A DNA stretch of 64,000 bases from Dryomyza anilis. Lineage: Eukaryota > Arthropoda > Insecta > Diptera > Dryomyzidae. Each line of letters begins with the position of its first letter. Positions within the stretch are counted from its first letter, which is position 1. Made by a program: the position numbers and the translations under genes. Below the pieces are notes generated by a model. The model ran no database searches. It was not told where the DNA came from and saw only the letters and a program-made list of their open reading frames with translations. Of the stretch, positions 43,339 through 55,873 are shown piece by piece. Where the stretch lies: the NCBI GenBank assembly GCA_951804985.1, contig OX638133.1, forward strand, positions 51,508,791 to 51,572,790, read 5' to 3'.

Positions 43339-44946
43339 CTTGTAATGACGAACAATCAATTGTAATATATGAAAAAGTTGTTGCATGGCGTGACCTTCAT
43401 CCACTAAAATTTTTTTCGTCCAATGAGTTAACATTGTATTGCCATCTTCCATTCTAAGTGGCATGGCTGGTGTTAGTACATCCAGAGCTTGTCTTACTAC
43501 AGGACGAGCTTCGAGAGCGTGTCCTTTCAGTAGTGAGTGGAAAACTTGCAAAACAATCTTTTTATGTATTGCCAAACGAGCAATTATATGCGCTAGTAGC
43601 AAATGTCCATGATAACGAGATGTAGGATCTACGCAATTTTTATTAAGCAGACATGGCCATGCAAAGGTCATCAAGCGACGTAATTTATTGCCTTGGCGCT
43701 TGTTATTGGCATCTCCGTCATGAATGTGTTGAGAAGCCTTTTCCACGAGAAGGCTGGCGAATTGCAGTAATGCTATCCTCACAACATCTGCATTGGCGAA
43801 TGGTTTTTCCGGATCAAATAATTTACTTATAAAAACAGATACAATGTTATTATCATCTTCTTGGTATGGTGCTGGTGGTGATCCAATTAATTTATTACCT
43901 TCGCCTCTTTCAAAACTTATTGTGAAACATGGAATTAAAACATGAATTATTATTTTTGATTTAAGTTCATCTGATAGTAAAGGACCATTAAAGTTTTCAA
44001 CAAAATGAAAAAAAGCATTACGTTTCCAATAAACGGTGTAACTTTGAGCAACAGTTTTTTGTAAAAAATCACGTAAGAACTGAAAATCTGGAACAAAATT
44101 GAAACAGAGAGCTCGTAATAATTGAAAGAGTAAGTCAATTTCATTAGTATTATGAGAAAAGTATAATAATAATATTTTTCCTACGAGGTGCCATATATCG
44201 CAAACAACATTTTCTTTGCATGTTGTATATAAGTTAGAAATCCATAAAAATTTTAATGCTGCTACAATTTCATTTTGTGTTGGTATCCATTGATCATCTA
44301 ACTCCATCAGTGTGTAAATAATTAAAACACTTTGATGCTGGCTTTCATATTTTTGAGCATTAGTGACTGGAATAGAAAATTGCCATGTTCCATTAATTAT
44401 TTTAATTAAATCATTATTTTTTTTCGTTTTTATTACGGTAGAAAATATCAGTCCATTTTTATGTTTTAATAAATATATTAAAAATCGGTTCCATTGTGGG
44501 TTGCATATATTAACATCACTCATTAGAATATTAACTGTTTCATTCGGAAAGCGTAACAAAAATTTTATAAGAGGCTCTCTATATGGACATGAAGGTTCTA
44601 TTCCAAGCCTTTTTTCGGTTTGAAGTACCAACTGACAAAGACTTTCAATATACTTAGATGATGCCGCTATTATATGATGAAACATTCCAATAAGTGAAAC
44701 TATCCTTTTTTCATATTCTCCGGATTTAGCCATTAAAAGAAAATTCCCTCCTTGTCTTGTAGACTTGCATGTGGATATAGAAATTTCTAGCATTTTCTGG
44801 CAGTGTTGAAGTATTTGCTCACTTAATTTTTCATTAAACATTTGAGGAAACAGTTGTGTAAAATAAGATAGTCTTTTCGTGGCGGACAAAGAAAGATTTC
44901 TATGATCTCCAAGAGTTAGCAGTAATGGTCGCATTCCAATATGAAC
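43339..44946 (-). CDS. Nipped-A: Nipped-A (TRRAP/Tra1) large internal exon, 536 codons
   Basis: Host exon encoding part of the HEAT-repeat solenoid in the N-terminal half of TRRAP/Tra1, the activator-binding scaffold of SAGA and Tip60 complexes. Recognisable blocks are MRPLLLTLGDHRNLSLSATK at the start, SCPYREPLIKFLLRFPNETV, NEIDLLFQLLRALCFNFVPD, SFERGEGNKLIGSPPAPYQE, KLRRLMTFAWPCLLNKNCVD, GHLLLAHIIARLAIHKKIVL, QVFHSLLKGHALEARPVVRQ and MLTHWTKKILVDEGHAMQQL near the end. The acceptor TTATTTAG precedes GTTCATATTGGAATG at 44946; the donor follows AAG at 43339 (GTTAGT). Exactly 1608 bases with no stop, phase 0 at both ends. The pseudokinase domain lies far outside the window. Confidence 0.93.
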
Positions 44947-45134
44947 CTAAATAAAGAAAAATTTAAGTTCTTACAGTCTCATAAAAAATACATTAATCAA
45001 TATATTTATTTTTTTTATAAGGTATTATTTATCGGTTAATATGTTCGAACCTGGTTATACCACTATACGAAAATAATTACGTGAGACAAGAAGTTTTATT
45101 TTGCACTTATGAGATGTAATATTATATTTAATTC
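44947..45134 (-). other. Nipped-A: Start of the upstream Nipped-A intron
   Basis: Sequence upstream of the acceptor at 44947 on the minus strand: a pyrimidine-rich TTTTTCTTTATTTAG tract, then AT-rich DNA running into the microsatellite. No upstream exon was found up to 64000. Confidence 0.6.
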
Positions 45135-45154
45135 TTTTAGAGCAATTCGAAAAT

Positions 45155-47900
45155 AAGATAAATTACATAAAATAAATAAAATAAATAAAATAAATTACAT
45201 AAAATAAATAAAATAAATAAAATAAATAAAATAAATAAAATAAATAAAATAAATAAAATAAATAAAATAAATAAAATAAATAAAATAAATAAAATAAATA
45301 AAATAAATAAAATAAATAAAATAAATAAAATAAATAAAATAAATAAAATAAATAAAATAAATAAAATAAATAAAATAAATAAAATAAATAAAATAAATTA
45401 CATAAAATAAATAAAAAAAAATAAAATAAATAAAATAAATAAAATAAATAAAATAAATAAAATAAATAAAATAAATAAAATAAATAAAATAAATAAAATA
45501 AATAAAATAAATAAAATAAATAAAATAAATAAAATAAATAAAATAAATAAAATAAATAAAATAAATAAAATAAATAAAATAAATAAAATAAATAAAATAA
45601 ATAAAATAAATAAAATAAATAAAATAAATAAAATAAATAAAATAAATAAAATAAATAAAATAAATAAAATAAATAAAATAAATAAAATAAATAAAATAAA
45701 TAAAATAAATAAAATAAATAAAATAAATAAAATAAATAAAATAAATAAAATAAATAAAATAAATAAAATAAATAAAATAAATAAAATAAATAAAATAAAT
45801 AAAATAAATAAAATAAATAAAATAAATAAAATAAATAAAATAAATAAAATAAATAAAATAAATAAAATAAATAAAATAAATAAAATAAATAAAATAAATA
45901 AAATAAATAAAATAAATAAAATAAATAAAATAAATAAAATAAATAAAATAAATAAAATAAATAAAATAAATAAAATAAATAAAATAAATAAAATAAATAA
46001 AATAAATAAAATAAATAAAATAAATAAAATAAATAAAATAAATAAAATAAATAAAATAAATAAAATAAATAAAATAAATAAAATAAATAAAATAAATAAA
46101 ATAAATAAAATAAAATAAATAAAATAAATAAAATAAATAAAATAAATAAAATAAATAAAATAAATAAAATAAATAAAATAAATAAAATAAATAAAATAAA
46201 TAAAATAAATAAAATAAATAAAATAAATAAAATAAATAAAATAAATAAAATAAATAAAATAAATAAAATAAATAAAATAAATAAAATAAATAAAATAAAT
46301 AAAATAAATAAAATAAATAAAATAAATAAAATAAATAAAATAAATAAAATAAATAAAATAAATAAAATAAATAAAATAAATAAAATAAATAAAATAAATA
46401 AAATAAATAAAATAAATAAAATAAATAAAATAAATAAAATAAATAAAATAAATAAAATAAATAAAATAAATAAAATAAATAAAATAAATAAAATAAATAA
46501 AATAAATAAAATAAATAAAATAAATAAAATAAATAAAATAAATAAAATAAATAAAATAAATAAAATAAATAAAATAAATAAAATAAATAAAATAAATAAA
46601 ATAAATAAAATAAATAAAATAAATAAAATAAATAAAATAAATAAAATAAATAAAATAAATAAAATAAATAAAATAAATAAAATAAATAAAATAAATAAAA
46701 TAAATAAAATAAATAAAATAAATAAAATAAATAAAATAAATAAAATAAATAAAATAAATAAAATAAATAAAATAAATAAAATAAATAAAATAAATAAAAT
46801 AAATAAAATAAATAAAATAAATAAAATAAATAAAATAAATAAAATAAATAAAATAAATAAAATAAATAAAATAAATAAAATAAATAAAATAAATAAAATA
46901 AATAAAATAAATAAAATAAATAAAATAAATAAAATAAATAAAATAAATAAAATAAATAAAATAAATAAAATAAATAAAATAAATAAAATAAATAAAATAA
47001 ATAAAATAAATAAAATAAATAAAATAAATAAAATAAATAAAATAAATAAAATAAATAAAATAAATAAAATAAATAAAATAAATAAAATAAATAAAATAAA
47101 TAAAATAAATAAAATAAATAAAATAAATAAAATAAATAAAATAAATAAAATAAATAAAATAAATAAAATAAATAAAATAAATAAAATAAATAAAATAAAT
47201 AAAATAAATAAAATAAATAAAATAAATAAAATAAATAAAATAAATAAAATAAATAAAATAAATAAAATAAATAAAATAAATAAAATAAATAAAATAAATA
47301 AAATAAATAAAATAAATAAAATAAATAAAATAAATAAAATAAATAAAATAAATAAAATAAATAAAATAAATAAAATAAATAAAATAAATAAAATAAATAA
47401 AATAAATAAAATAAATAAAATAAATAAAATAAATAAAATAAATAAAATAAATAAAATAAATAAAATAAATAAAATAAATAAAATAAATAAAATAAATAAA
47501 ATAAATAAAATAAATAAAATAAATAAAATAAATAAAATAAATAAAATAAATAAAATAAATAAAATAAATAAAATAAATAAAATAAATAAAATAAATAAAA
47601 TAAATAAAATAAATAAAATAAATAAAATAAATAAAATAAATAAAATAAATAAAATAAATAAAATAAATAAAATAAATAAAATAAATAAAATAAATAAAAT
47701 AAATAAAATAAATAAAATAAATAAAATAAATAAAATAAATAAAATAAATAAAATAAATAAAATAAATAAAATAAATAAAATAAATAAAATAAATAAAATA
47801 AATAAAATAAAATAAAATAAATAAAATAAAAAAAATAAATAAAAAATAATAATATAATATAATAAATAATAAAAAATAAATAAAAAAAAATAAAATAAAT
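45155..47900. repeat. 9-bp microsatellite (AAAATAAAT)n, about 2.7 kb
   Basis: Almost pure array of the nonamer AAAATAAAT, about 290 copies. Interruptions are at both edges, around 45389-45425 (AATTACATAAAATAAATAAA and an A-rich slip), one shortened unit near 46108, and a decaying edge at 47808-47900. It lies close upstream of the Nipped-A exon acceptor. Confidence 0.95.
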
Positions 47901-48195
47901 AAATAAAAATGTTTATGGTTTTATTTGTTATTCAAGCAAAAGGTGGCCATACAAAATATTAATCATAAAGTTTGAATAATTTTTTGGGGTAAAATCTTAC
48001 CCCAATTATTTTTTTAATTCTTATTTGAATACAAAGATCTTTCAATATAATTAAGTAAGTTTTGTTATTAAATAACGAATTTGGCAATATGTTTGTATCA
48101 TTGATTGGTTTTCTTTTGATATTTAAAGATAGTTTAAGAATAATTGGGGTGTGTGAATAATTTTTTGACATACTGTATATGTATATATATATATC
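47901..48195. other. AT-rich segment with a repeated GAATAATTTTTTG motif
   Basis: Direct copies of TGAATAATTTTTTG occur at about 47973-47986 and 48154-48167, around a segment resembling transposon ends. No family was fixed. Confidence 0.35.
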
Positions 48196-49357
48196 GGGCC
48201 CTATTATGATTAGCGAAGCGAATGGTTTTGGCGAAGCGAACGTCCAAAAAGCTATTACGGTTACATTCGCCAGACTTCATTCGCCAAAAAACGGGAAAAG
48301 TTAAGCGAACGTAAAAAAACATGCAACACTCAACCGATTTTCATTCGCTTCAAGTGTCAAAATCAAGCGAATCAACAGTTCATGTGACGAATCGGCGAAC
48401 GTATCTTTATCTATTGTTTTTCAGTATTTCTTTTGATTTTTATTTTATTTTTCTTTTGTGCTTTTGTTTATTAGGCTTTTTCTGATTTTCAATTTATCTT
48501 ATCCTTTAGTTTTTATAGAAGGATGTCTATAATTTTGAGTTTTTTGTGACCTAACTAATAAACGTAAAAAAAAACAATTTTTTTCACACTTTTTATCTTG
48601 ATTTTAAACTTAACACTAATAAAAGAAAGTTTTTTGTGCCACAGAGGAGGACAGACCACCATCACTGTAACTTATTGTAGTCTTCCTCCTCGTCGTCGCT
48701 CCAGCTTTCTGCACACCGCATTGGCTTCTGTTTAACACGCTCTTCTTTGATTGCGTTGGGCCCATCGTTTTTTTGGAACATTTTTATTATTTTTCTAAAC
48801 AAGTATATTCACATCAGCTGTTTTGAAACTCTAGGGTTTCTTTAAATTAAAATAAAAGAAGTATTGCTCCAAATAAAAAAACTACTTTTTTTAATAAAAA
48901 GTATTTATTTTTATGTAAAAATAATTCCAATATTAACATTTAAAAACATATTTTACTGTACATTTTAACTAATTTGAATTGTTCCGAAGTTTATTTGGAT
49001 ACTTTTTAATCTTTTATAGACAAAAAATAACAAAAAACCGAAAAAGTATTATTGTTCTGAATCGAGTTAACGTTTTTTAAACCATAAATAATATTAAATG
49101 GTTTTTTAATAATAAAAAAATAGATATTAAGATAAAATAGTATATGTTCTAAAAAAAAGGCAGTACTAAAAGTACGCAACATGATACTATTTTTTTTCAA
49201 CTCTGAAATGATAATTCTATCCGTCAATGTTGTAAGTGTTGCTCACTTTTAAAACCATAAAAATTAGTACATTCGCCAGTTCATTCGCCAAATTGCGTTC
49301 GCTTCGCCAAAGCGTTCGCTTCGCCAAGTACATTCGCTTCGCTAATCATAATAGGCC

Positions 49358-49359
<2 letters not shown>
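48196..49359. mobile_element. Non-autonomous TIR DNA transposon with GCGAA-rich ends
   Basis: The ends are inverted repeats GGGCCCTATTATGATTAGCG (48196 on) and its complement ending 49359 (CGCTAATCATAATAGG then CCCC), with one mismatch in the GGGCCC block. Pairing continues through AAGCGAATG. Inside both ends are repeated GGCGAAGCGAACG and GGCGAATG subterminal motifs. About 1.16 kb and no transposase. It is inserted in a TA-repeat region, which hides any TA-type target duplication. Confidence 0.75.

Positions 49360-49446
<87 letters not shown>
49360..49446. repeat. TA dinucleotide microsatellite
   Basis: About 43 units of AT directly beside the TIR element; a shorter run (48179-48194) lies at its other end, consistent with insertion into or expansion beside TA repeats. 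Confidence 0.95.
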
Positions 49447-49447
<1 letters not shown>

Positions 49448-50006
49448 TAGATGGACCCGTGAACAGCGTTGTCCGTGCTTTTGTAAATGCAAAAGTATAT
49501 CTTTTCACGCCCCTTTTTCCCGCTCACGTGCCACGCCCTTTGTATAATCCCGCTGAGATCCTACGTGAAGATTACAATATTAAATAACTCCTTTTTTAAT
49601 TTTTATAACTCTGCTCTTAGTAGGTCAGGAGTTATAGCAATTTAAATGTTTTGGTTATATGGGAGGTGCCACGCCACTATATCCAATCCCGCCTACATTC
49701 TACGTGAAAATTGGAGTTTTATATATGAGTCAGGATTTGTTCTTTTATATATATCAGGCATGTCTACACGCGGCCCGCGAAGACTATTTAAATATTATTA
49801 ATATATTTAATAATATTAAATATTTATTTTATTCAGGCGTTAAAATAATTATTATGTATTATTGTGCATTTTTGTGCAGCGCCATATATCCAAATTAACA
49901 TGCCATATAAAAAATGTAATTACTAATCTTGGTTAAGAACTTATGAATTTATTAAAAAAATCAATATTTTTGTAGATACATTATTTTCCCAAAATTTAAT
50001 AATGAG
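49447..50006. other. Spacer with GC-richer start
   Basis: Begins CTAGATGGACCCGTGAACAG and includes two TGCCACGCC motifs with TCCTACGTGAAGATT and TTCTACGTGAAAATT, so two diverged copies of a short block are present. Possibly a Helitron-like remnant; no gene. Confidence 0.4.
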
Positions 50007-50138
50007 ATATTGATAATTTTAATTTATTTTCCTAATTGTCATTTTAAATATTATACATGACTTTGCACAAATATATTGATAATTTTAATTTATTTTCTTA
50101 ATTGTCATTTTAAATATTATACATGACTTTGCACAAAT
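50007..50138 (+). repeat. 66-bp tandem duplication
   Basis: 50007-50072 and 50073-50138 differ at one visible base (TTTTCCTAATTG against TTTTCTTAATTG). Confidence 0.9.
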
Positions 50139-50550
50139 GGCATAACAATAATTTTTTCATCAAGTAATATTGTTTTTTATTCATAAAATTTATAATTTAT
50201 TGTAAAGTTATGAATTTTCGTTGGCTATATATCGCCGGCATATATAAAAAATATATGGTAGCGCATAGTTTGATACTAGACATCTGCACAAATGGTTTTG
50301 AAGTTTCCTCTCCAAATATGCACTACTGCACTCTACAGTTTTGAATTCATTTCGCAAAAATTAATCGACAGTATTATAGTGAAGTCTCTCTGAGCGACTT
50401 CACTTCACTTCAGTATTTGTTTCATTGGTGTCAAGCACTGTCAAAACATCAAGCATTCAATGTTTTGTTTTGAAAAACAAACCAAACGGCAATACTGTCG
50501 CTGAACATGTAACGAATACAGTGGGTGCAGCGAGTGAGCACAACTAGCAA

Positions 50551-51305
50551 CGAGTGAGAAGATGAACATTGAAAACAACTACAAAGAAGGTTATGTTGTT
50601 GTTGCATTTATGTATTAATAAAAAATACAACAAACATTATTTTTTCAAAAAAAAAAAAATGTTAAAAAAATTGTACGACAAAAACAACGCTCTGGTCATA
50701 AAGCAATATATTCAAAACATTTTTTTCTAATTAAATAATGAAAAAATGTTTTATATGATTTTCTTATACCTTTTGTGTATTTTTTTCTATATTTCAATAT
50801 TAATGAAAATTCCTTAGAGTAAGAATGATAAAATAAAAATGCACTAAGTACTCGGTGTCATAAACAGTTCATTTCAGTATTTGCATTTTCATTGCACATC
50901 ATCATAGACCTCTTCACTTCAGTCTCACTCGAGTGAGAAGATGAACATTGAAAACAACTACAAAGAAGGTTATGTTGTTGTTGCTATTTATGTATTAATA
51001 AAAAATACAACAAACATTATTTTTTCAAAAAAAAAAAAATGTTAAAAAAATTGTACGACAAAAACAACGCTCTGGTCATAAAGCAATATATTCAAAACAT
51101 TTTTTTCTAATTAAATAATGAAAAAATGTTTTATATGATTTTCTTATACCTTTTGTGTATTTTTTTCTATATTTCAATATTAATGAAAATTCCTTAGAGT
51201 AAGAATGATAAAATAAAAATGCACTAAGTACTCGGTGTCATAAACAGTTCATTTCAGTATTTGCATTTTCATTGCACATCATCATAGACCTCTTCACTTC
51301 AGTCT
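50551..51305 (+). repeat. 379-bp tandem duplication
   Basis: 50551-50929 and 50930-51305 are almost identical, starting at CGAGTGAGAAGATGAACATT. One inserted T near 50984 (GTTGTTGCTATTTATG against GTTGTTGCATTTATG) is the clear difference. No gene inside. Either a very recent duplication or an assembly artefact. Confidence 0.9.
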
Positions 51306-52362
51306 TGTTTTGTTTGTACAGTACTTGGTTCTTTGTTGTTGTGAACACGACAGTAAATGTTTTGAAACGAAGTGAATGTCTTGAACTGGGTTTCAAATGC
51401 ACTTGTTCAGATGTCTATTTTGTACGTCAAACACCGAAAAAAAATTACATTATTGTTTTTGGGTTGACTATTAAAAGGAGAGAAAAATAATTAAAACTTA
51501 AAAATCTTAAAAACTGGACCCTATTTAATAAAAGCCTTATTGGAATTAGCGCCAATATCAAATAAAGCCGCAATCAGACTTTGGACTTTTATTAAAAAAA
51601 AAACTAAAAGTTTTTAAGCAAGAGTCTTGCTTTGCACAAACTGGAATTGGAATCATTTAATTTTTATTTTAGAAAGTCAATTTTTTTGTATTATCACACC
51701 AAAACTAGCAGAGTTCAAGACTCACCTTCTCCAGAGCTACAGTGGGCCAAAGTTTCAAAAAATGAATCAATAATCACTTTTTGTAGAAAAACTCTTGACC
51801 GTAGAATGATGCATTTATGGATAATAAAAGAAACTTCATCATAAATCTGAACATCTAATCAATGGTCACTCTCCTTGCAATTTAAATTAATTGTTCATAA
51901 AAAGGAAACCTTTTCAAATTTATTCAAATATTAAATTTGTATACGGTATTTTAAAAAACAAACTTTTTCAATAGTTGAAGTTTGTTTGTATCGAAAATCC
52001 AACAAAATTGGTTACTAATCTGACCTTGATGTTTTCTCGAACAAACTTGGATAACAAAAATCCAACCTTGTTACTAATTTTTAAAATTTCGTAATTTTCG
52101 AAGAGTAAAATTTTATGTTAGGATATTTAATCATTTTCCACATCGCAATGCTTTTAAAATAAATCTCGATATTTTTTAACTATTTGATGCAATATTAATC
52201 CAGAATCGTTTTTATAATCGTTTCGAAAAAAACTGCGATATGTCGCTTTGAACTATTTTTGCAGTTTTAGTACGATTTGGCCTTCGATATTGGTACAAAA
52301 TCTAATTCGATATCGTACGATTTTGCCTACATACAAAATTGCTACTATTTTCGATGATAGTC
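51306..52362. other. Spacer before the gypsy element, no recognised gene
   Basis: AT-rich. Small open stretches at 51272-51490 and 51632-51844 lack family motifs. Confidence 0.45.
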
Positions 52363-52366
52363 AGGC

Positions 52367-52908
52367 TATTGAGAGTTAGCATTATGACAGTCACTCATAG
52401 CATGGCAGTTCATTGATATTTTTCTAGTGGGTATTTGCTGTTGCTAAATATTAATTGCTAAATATTTAAATAATATTATATGCATTCTAATTGTTGTTAA
52501 AACATAAAGTAAATGATGTTGGTTTGATGACACACCTTTTGGTCGTTGCCAAAATAAGCGGCGACAATTTACTTAGTCAGCAATTGTAACAATAAACCAA
52601 ATTCGCAGCAGCGTCAAGTTGCTAGCTTGAAGAAAATAAGCACGTGGTGCAATTTGTTTGTAAACAAAGATTACTTCAATTCAATGACTTTGTGATGGTC
52701 TAAATTGCATTGAAACTTAGATTAAGTATTAGTATATAAACTGTAGTTATTTAGTTTTTAAGAGAGTTGTTATTAGATTAAGAAGTGAGTCCAAGAAGTG
52801 GAACAGTAAAAGGAAATAAAAATTATAAAAAGGATAAACTTGAAATGGAGTAAGTGTTATTATTTATTAAATGTGTTATTTTTAGGTGATAAAATAGGGA
52901 CTTTAACA
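52367..52908 (+). repeat. 5' LTR, 542 bp
   Basis: Starts TATTGAGAGTTAGCATTATG and ends GGGACTTTAACA. The 3' LTR starts TGTTGAG, so the canonical TG is mutated to TA here. A TATA-like TATATAAA is at 52733-52740. It lacks a block of about 197 bp that the 3' LTR carries between CTAAATT and GCATTGAAAC. Confidence 0.92.
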
Positions 52909-52909
52909 T

Positions 52910-52921
52910 TGGCGCAGCCGG
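52910..52921 (+). promoter_or_regulatory. Primer-binding site, tRNA-Ser type
   Basis: TGGCGCAGCCGG starts one base after the 5' LTR and complements the 3' end of a serine tRNA as used by several fly gypsy elements, with one G:U-tolerant difference. Confidence 0.65.
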
Positions 52922-53314
52922 TTTTATAACCAAAAACAACCGCTCTAGATGGAAGATAGAATTTTTTTTTAAATATGTTTTTAAAATAAATAGTCAATAA
53001 TTTAAATAAAATCTAATTTTGGTAATTTAAATAATTTTGTTGGAAATGAAATCTTAACTGGTATTTTTAATGGAAGCCCTACAATGAAAATTAAAGAAAA
53101 CGCAACATGAAACAACAAAATTAAATGGACAAATTGGACGAAATAAAATATATCGTATTGTAGTGAGTTTTGAGAAAAATAATGAAAACATGGTGTAAAC
53201 AAATAATAAATTTTTAAATAAATAAGGAAAATCTGCCGAGAAAAATCTGAAGTTAAATAGAAATTCACTAGTGATACCAGTAATATTGAGAAAGTTAATT
53301 TCCTAGATTTTAAA

Positions 53315-53962
53315 ATGAGTATCCAACATATTGCAAAGACCGTGAACCGTTTGGTTCCGATGTTCTCAGGCACGGATTCCAATGATCTGCCCTCTGAAGT
53401 ATGTAGATTCATACAAGGATGTGATTTAGCGGTAAAGGCTACGAAGGAAACAGAGTTACAAGAATTTATATCATGTGTTAAGTTAAGAATGTATGGAGAC
53501 GCATTTGAACTAGTTAATGGAATTCAATTTAGCAGATTAGATGAATTATATACTGTAATAAAGCGAACATATCTTAAAACCATAACATTAGACTCAGTGA
53601 TAAATGATATAAATCATGCCTATCAAACATCGACGGAAGAAATTAAACCTTTTGCAAGACGCCTAAATGTCCTGAAAACAAAGGCGGTGGAGTTAATAAA
53701 AGCAAAATATAACGGCAAAGGGGACGAGGCAATGTTAATGGAACTGGACAAATCCATACAAAAGACTTTTAAAGTAGATCTTAAGGACAGCACACTGAAA
53801 ATACACATGCTAAATAATAAGTCAAACTCACTAGATTCACTGATAGAGGAAGCAGTAGAAACGTTTGAGATAATACAAAGTGGACGTGTAATAGAAACAA
53901 CACAGAATGCTCGCAAACGAAAGGGATACAGTTATTCCAACATGTTCATTTTGCGGGAATGA
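53315..53962 (+). pseudogene. gag, capsid part (gypsy-like)
   Basis: Retrotransposon structural protein, 215 codons from MSIQHIAKTVNRLVPMFSGT to the frame break near 53910-53930. It is predominantly helical and charged, as in Ty3/gypsy capsids; no precise motif beyond its position before the zinc knuckles was used. The zinc-knuckle segment follows in another frame (53907-54518), overlapping by about 56 bases, which is most simply a one-base indel rather than programmed frameshifting, because gag normally carries both parts in one frame. Confidence 0.78.
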
Positions 53963-54518
53963 CGGACATACGAGGGACGAATGTATCAGTCGGAAAAACA
54001 TGCCTTACTGTCAAGAATGTGGCAATTACGGCCACGAAACGAGCCTTAGATGTGCAAATAATGAACCGGAGCCGGAACCGGAGCAAAACTGTACGCGTAG
54101 ACAACAAACAATAAATTACGATTACAATGATGGCTACGAGAATAATACGCAAGCCAATCATAGGAATAATAATGTTCGAAGATATAATTACAACAATAAT
54201 TGGGAATATCATAATGAAAATAGAACTAATAATTATAATAACAATAACAATAACAATAATAATAATTATAATAACAATAATAATAATAATTATCGGAATA
54301 ATAATCGTAATTATAATAATAACAAAGAAAATAATTACAATAGCACTAACAACAATAATAATAGAAATAGAAATAGTAATTATCGGAATAATATTCATAC
54401 TAATAATAATAATGGGGATTTAAATAAATGTAAATGGTGTGCAAGAATTGAGCATACGTTAGAAAACTGTTTTGCGAATAGAGATTTTGAGTCTACCCGC
54501 AACCAGGGAAACTGTTAG
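53907..54518 (+). pseudogene. gag, nucleocapsid with zinc knuckles and Asn-rich tract
   Basis: Knuckle 1 is CSFCGNDGHTRDEC (CX2CX4HX4C). Knuckle 2 is CQECGNYGHETSLRC, with one extra residue before the last Cys. A third, CKWCARIEHTLENC, lies near the C-terminus. Between the second and third is a tract of about 100 residues dominated by Asn with scattered Tyr and Arg, produced by AAT/AAC triplet expansion at about 54160-54420. It ends at a TAG at 54516-54518; the same frame resumes as pol after several stops. Confidence 0.8.
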
Positions 54519-54668
54519 GGGCCCAGAATAGGCCAATAATCTGGGAACCCAAGACAAATTGCGAAATCAGGCCAAAGAAGATACGAATTGTGAATCAGAC
54601 GCCGTGCGCGGCAGTGGATACGTTCGCTATCAATGGTAGATAATTTTATTTCACTAATTGTATAAACG

Positions 54669-55721
54669 TTGAACGTTTTCGGCATAGTTGCATTAACAGC
54701 AAAAAATAATTTTTATGATTGCATAATAAATAGGATATGTATAGAAGAAAATAAGAAGAAATTAAATGATTTGATTACTTCAGGAATGGATAGCATAAAT
54801 AAAAATAGGAGTAAATATATTGAAAATATTAAGGAATTAAAATTAAGTTTATATACAAAATCAAAGAAAAATCGCATTATTTATAGTAGACATGGGGAAT
54901 TCAGACAGATATCAAAATTAAATGATGTCTTTATAGAAATTCCTTGTAAGGAAGCGACAAATGGGAAACTAATATTACTAGTAGAATCTGGTGCAGACTC
55001 TAGCTTGGTAAAGTGGAGTGCATTAGATAGTAAACTAAATAGAAATTTAAGAGACACAAAAGCATTTGGGGGACATGGATCAATTGAAATTCAACATATG
55101 GAACATAGAAGGCTCAGTCTGACGTTACATACAATAATGCAGGATCAGGGAGTTCCGGCGGACGGTATACTTGGACGAGATAATCTATGGAACCACGCAA
55201 TCATCAATGCAGTGGAAAAGGGATTAACCTTTATAGACAGAAACAAAAATAAAATTGTAACACTACCACTCAGATCACTAGATGAAATAAATAAAATATT
55301 ATACAGTGAAGAAATAAAAATAACAGCAAGATCTAAAGGTATCGCCAGATTACCACTACGAACCAAGATCCCCGTAGTAATAATTCAAAAACAAGAAATT
55401 TCGCCAGGAGTTTATATCGGAGAAACCATAGCAAATGTGAGAAAAAATAGTGTTTACGTTTCAGTGTTAAACTCAACAGAAAAAGATATTATATTGAATA
55501 AGAACATACAGCTCAAATTTTCAAATTATAATAAATTTATGGAACCAGTGAGTGGCACAATGAATAGCGTACAAAGCATAAACATACGACACAGAATATG
55601 CAAACTATTTGATTCATTAAAATTAGATCCAAATGCAAATGTTGAAGAGAAGGCATCCATAGAAAAAATATGTGCGTCATACCATGATGTATTTCTGTTA
55701 GAGGGGGATGAGCTATCGTAA
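54669..55721 (+). pseudogene. pol: protease and RT entry region
   Basis: Open frame of 350 codons. The aspartic protease region is visible as KLILLVESGADSSLVKWSAL with the flap-side GILGRDNLWNHAI. The usual catalytic Asp of the D(T/S)GA motif is Glu (ESGA), so the protease is probably dead. The frame ends in an in-frame TAA at 55719-55721 (after GDELS). Beyond the stop the same frame continues PILKHEIPTIYGQPPINRKK and LLDDDIISPSTSPWNSP, the usual entry into the RT fingers. One further frameshift follows before the RT core. Confidence 0.82.
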
Positions 55722-55873
55722 ACACCTATTTTAAAACATGAAATCCCCACAATATACGGCCAACCTCCGATAAACCGAAAAAAATATAAATTACCATATA
55801 TTCACAGAGAAGAAATTAACAAACAGGTGCAGAAGTTATTAGACGACGATATTATATCACCAAGCACGTCGCC

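Noticed and set aside
49236..49547. Tyr-Ile repeat proteins over the TA microsatellite
   Set aside because: They arise purely from translating alternating TA on either strand.
53900..53965. Programmed frameshift between two gag frames
   Set aside because: The change separates capsid from zinc knuckles, which normally share one frame, and no slippery site with downstream structure is evident. A one-base indel is simpler, given the many other breaks.
53946..54423. Isoleucine-rich open frames on both strands over the Asn-rich tract
   Set aside because: They are other-frame readings of the AAT/AAC repeat that encodes the Asn tract in gag.
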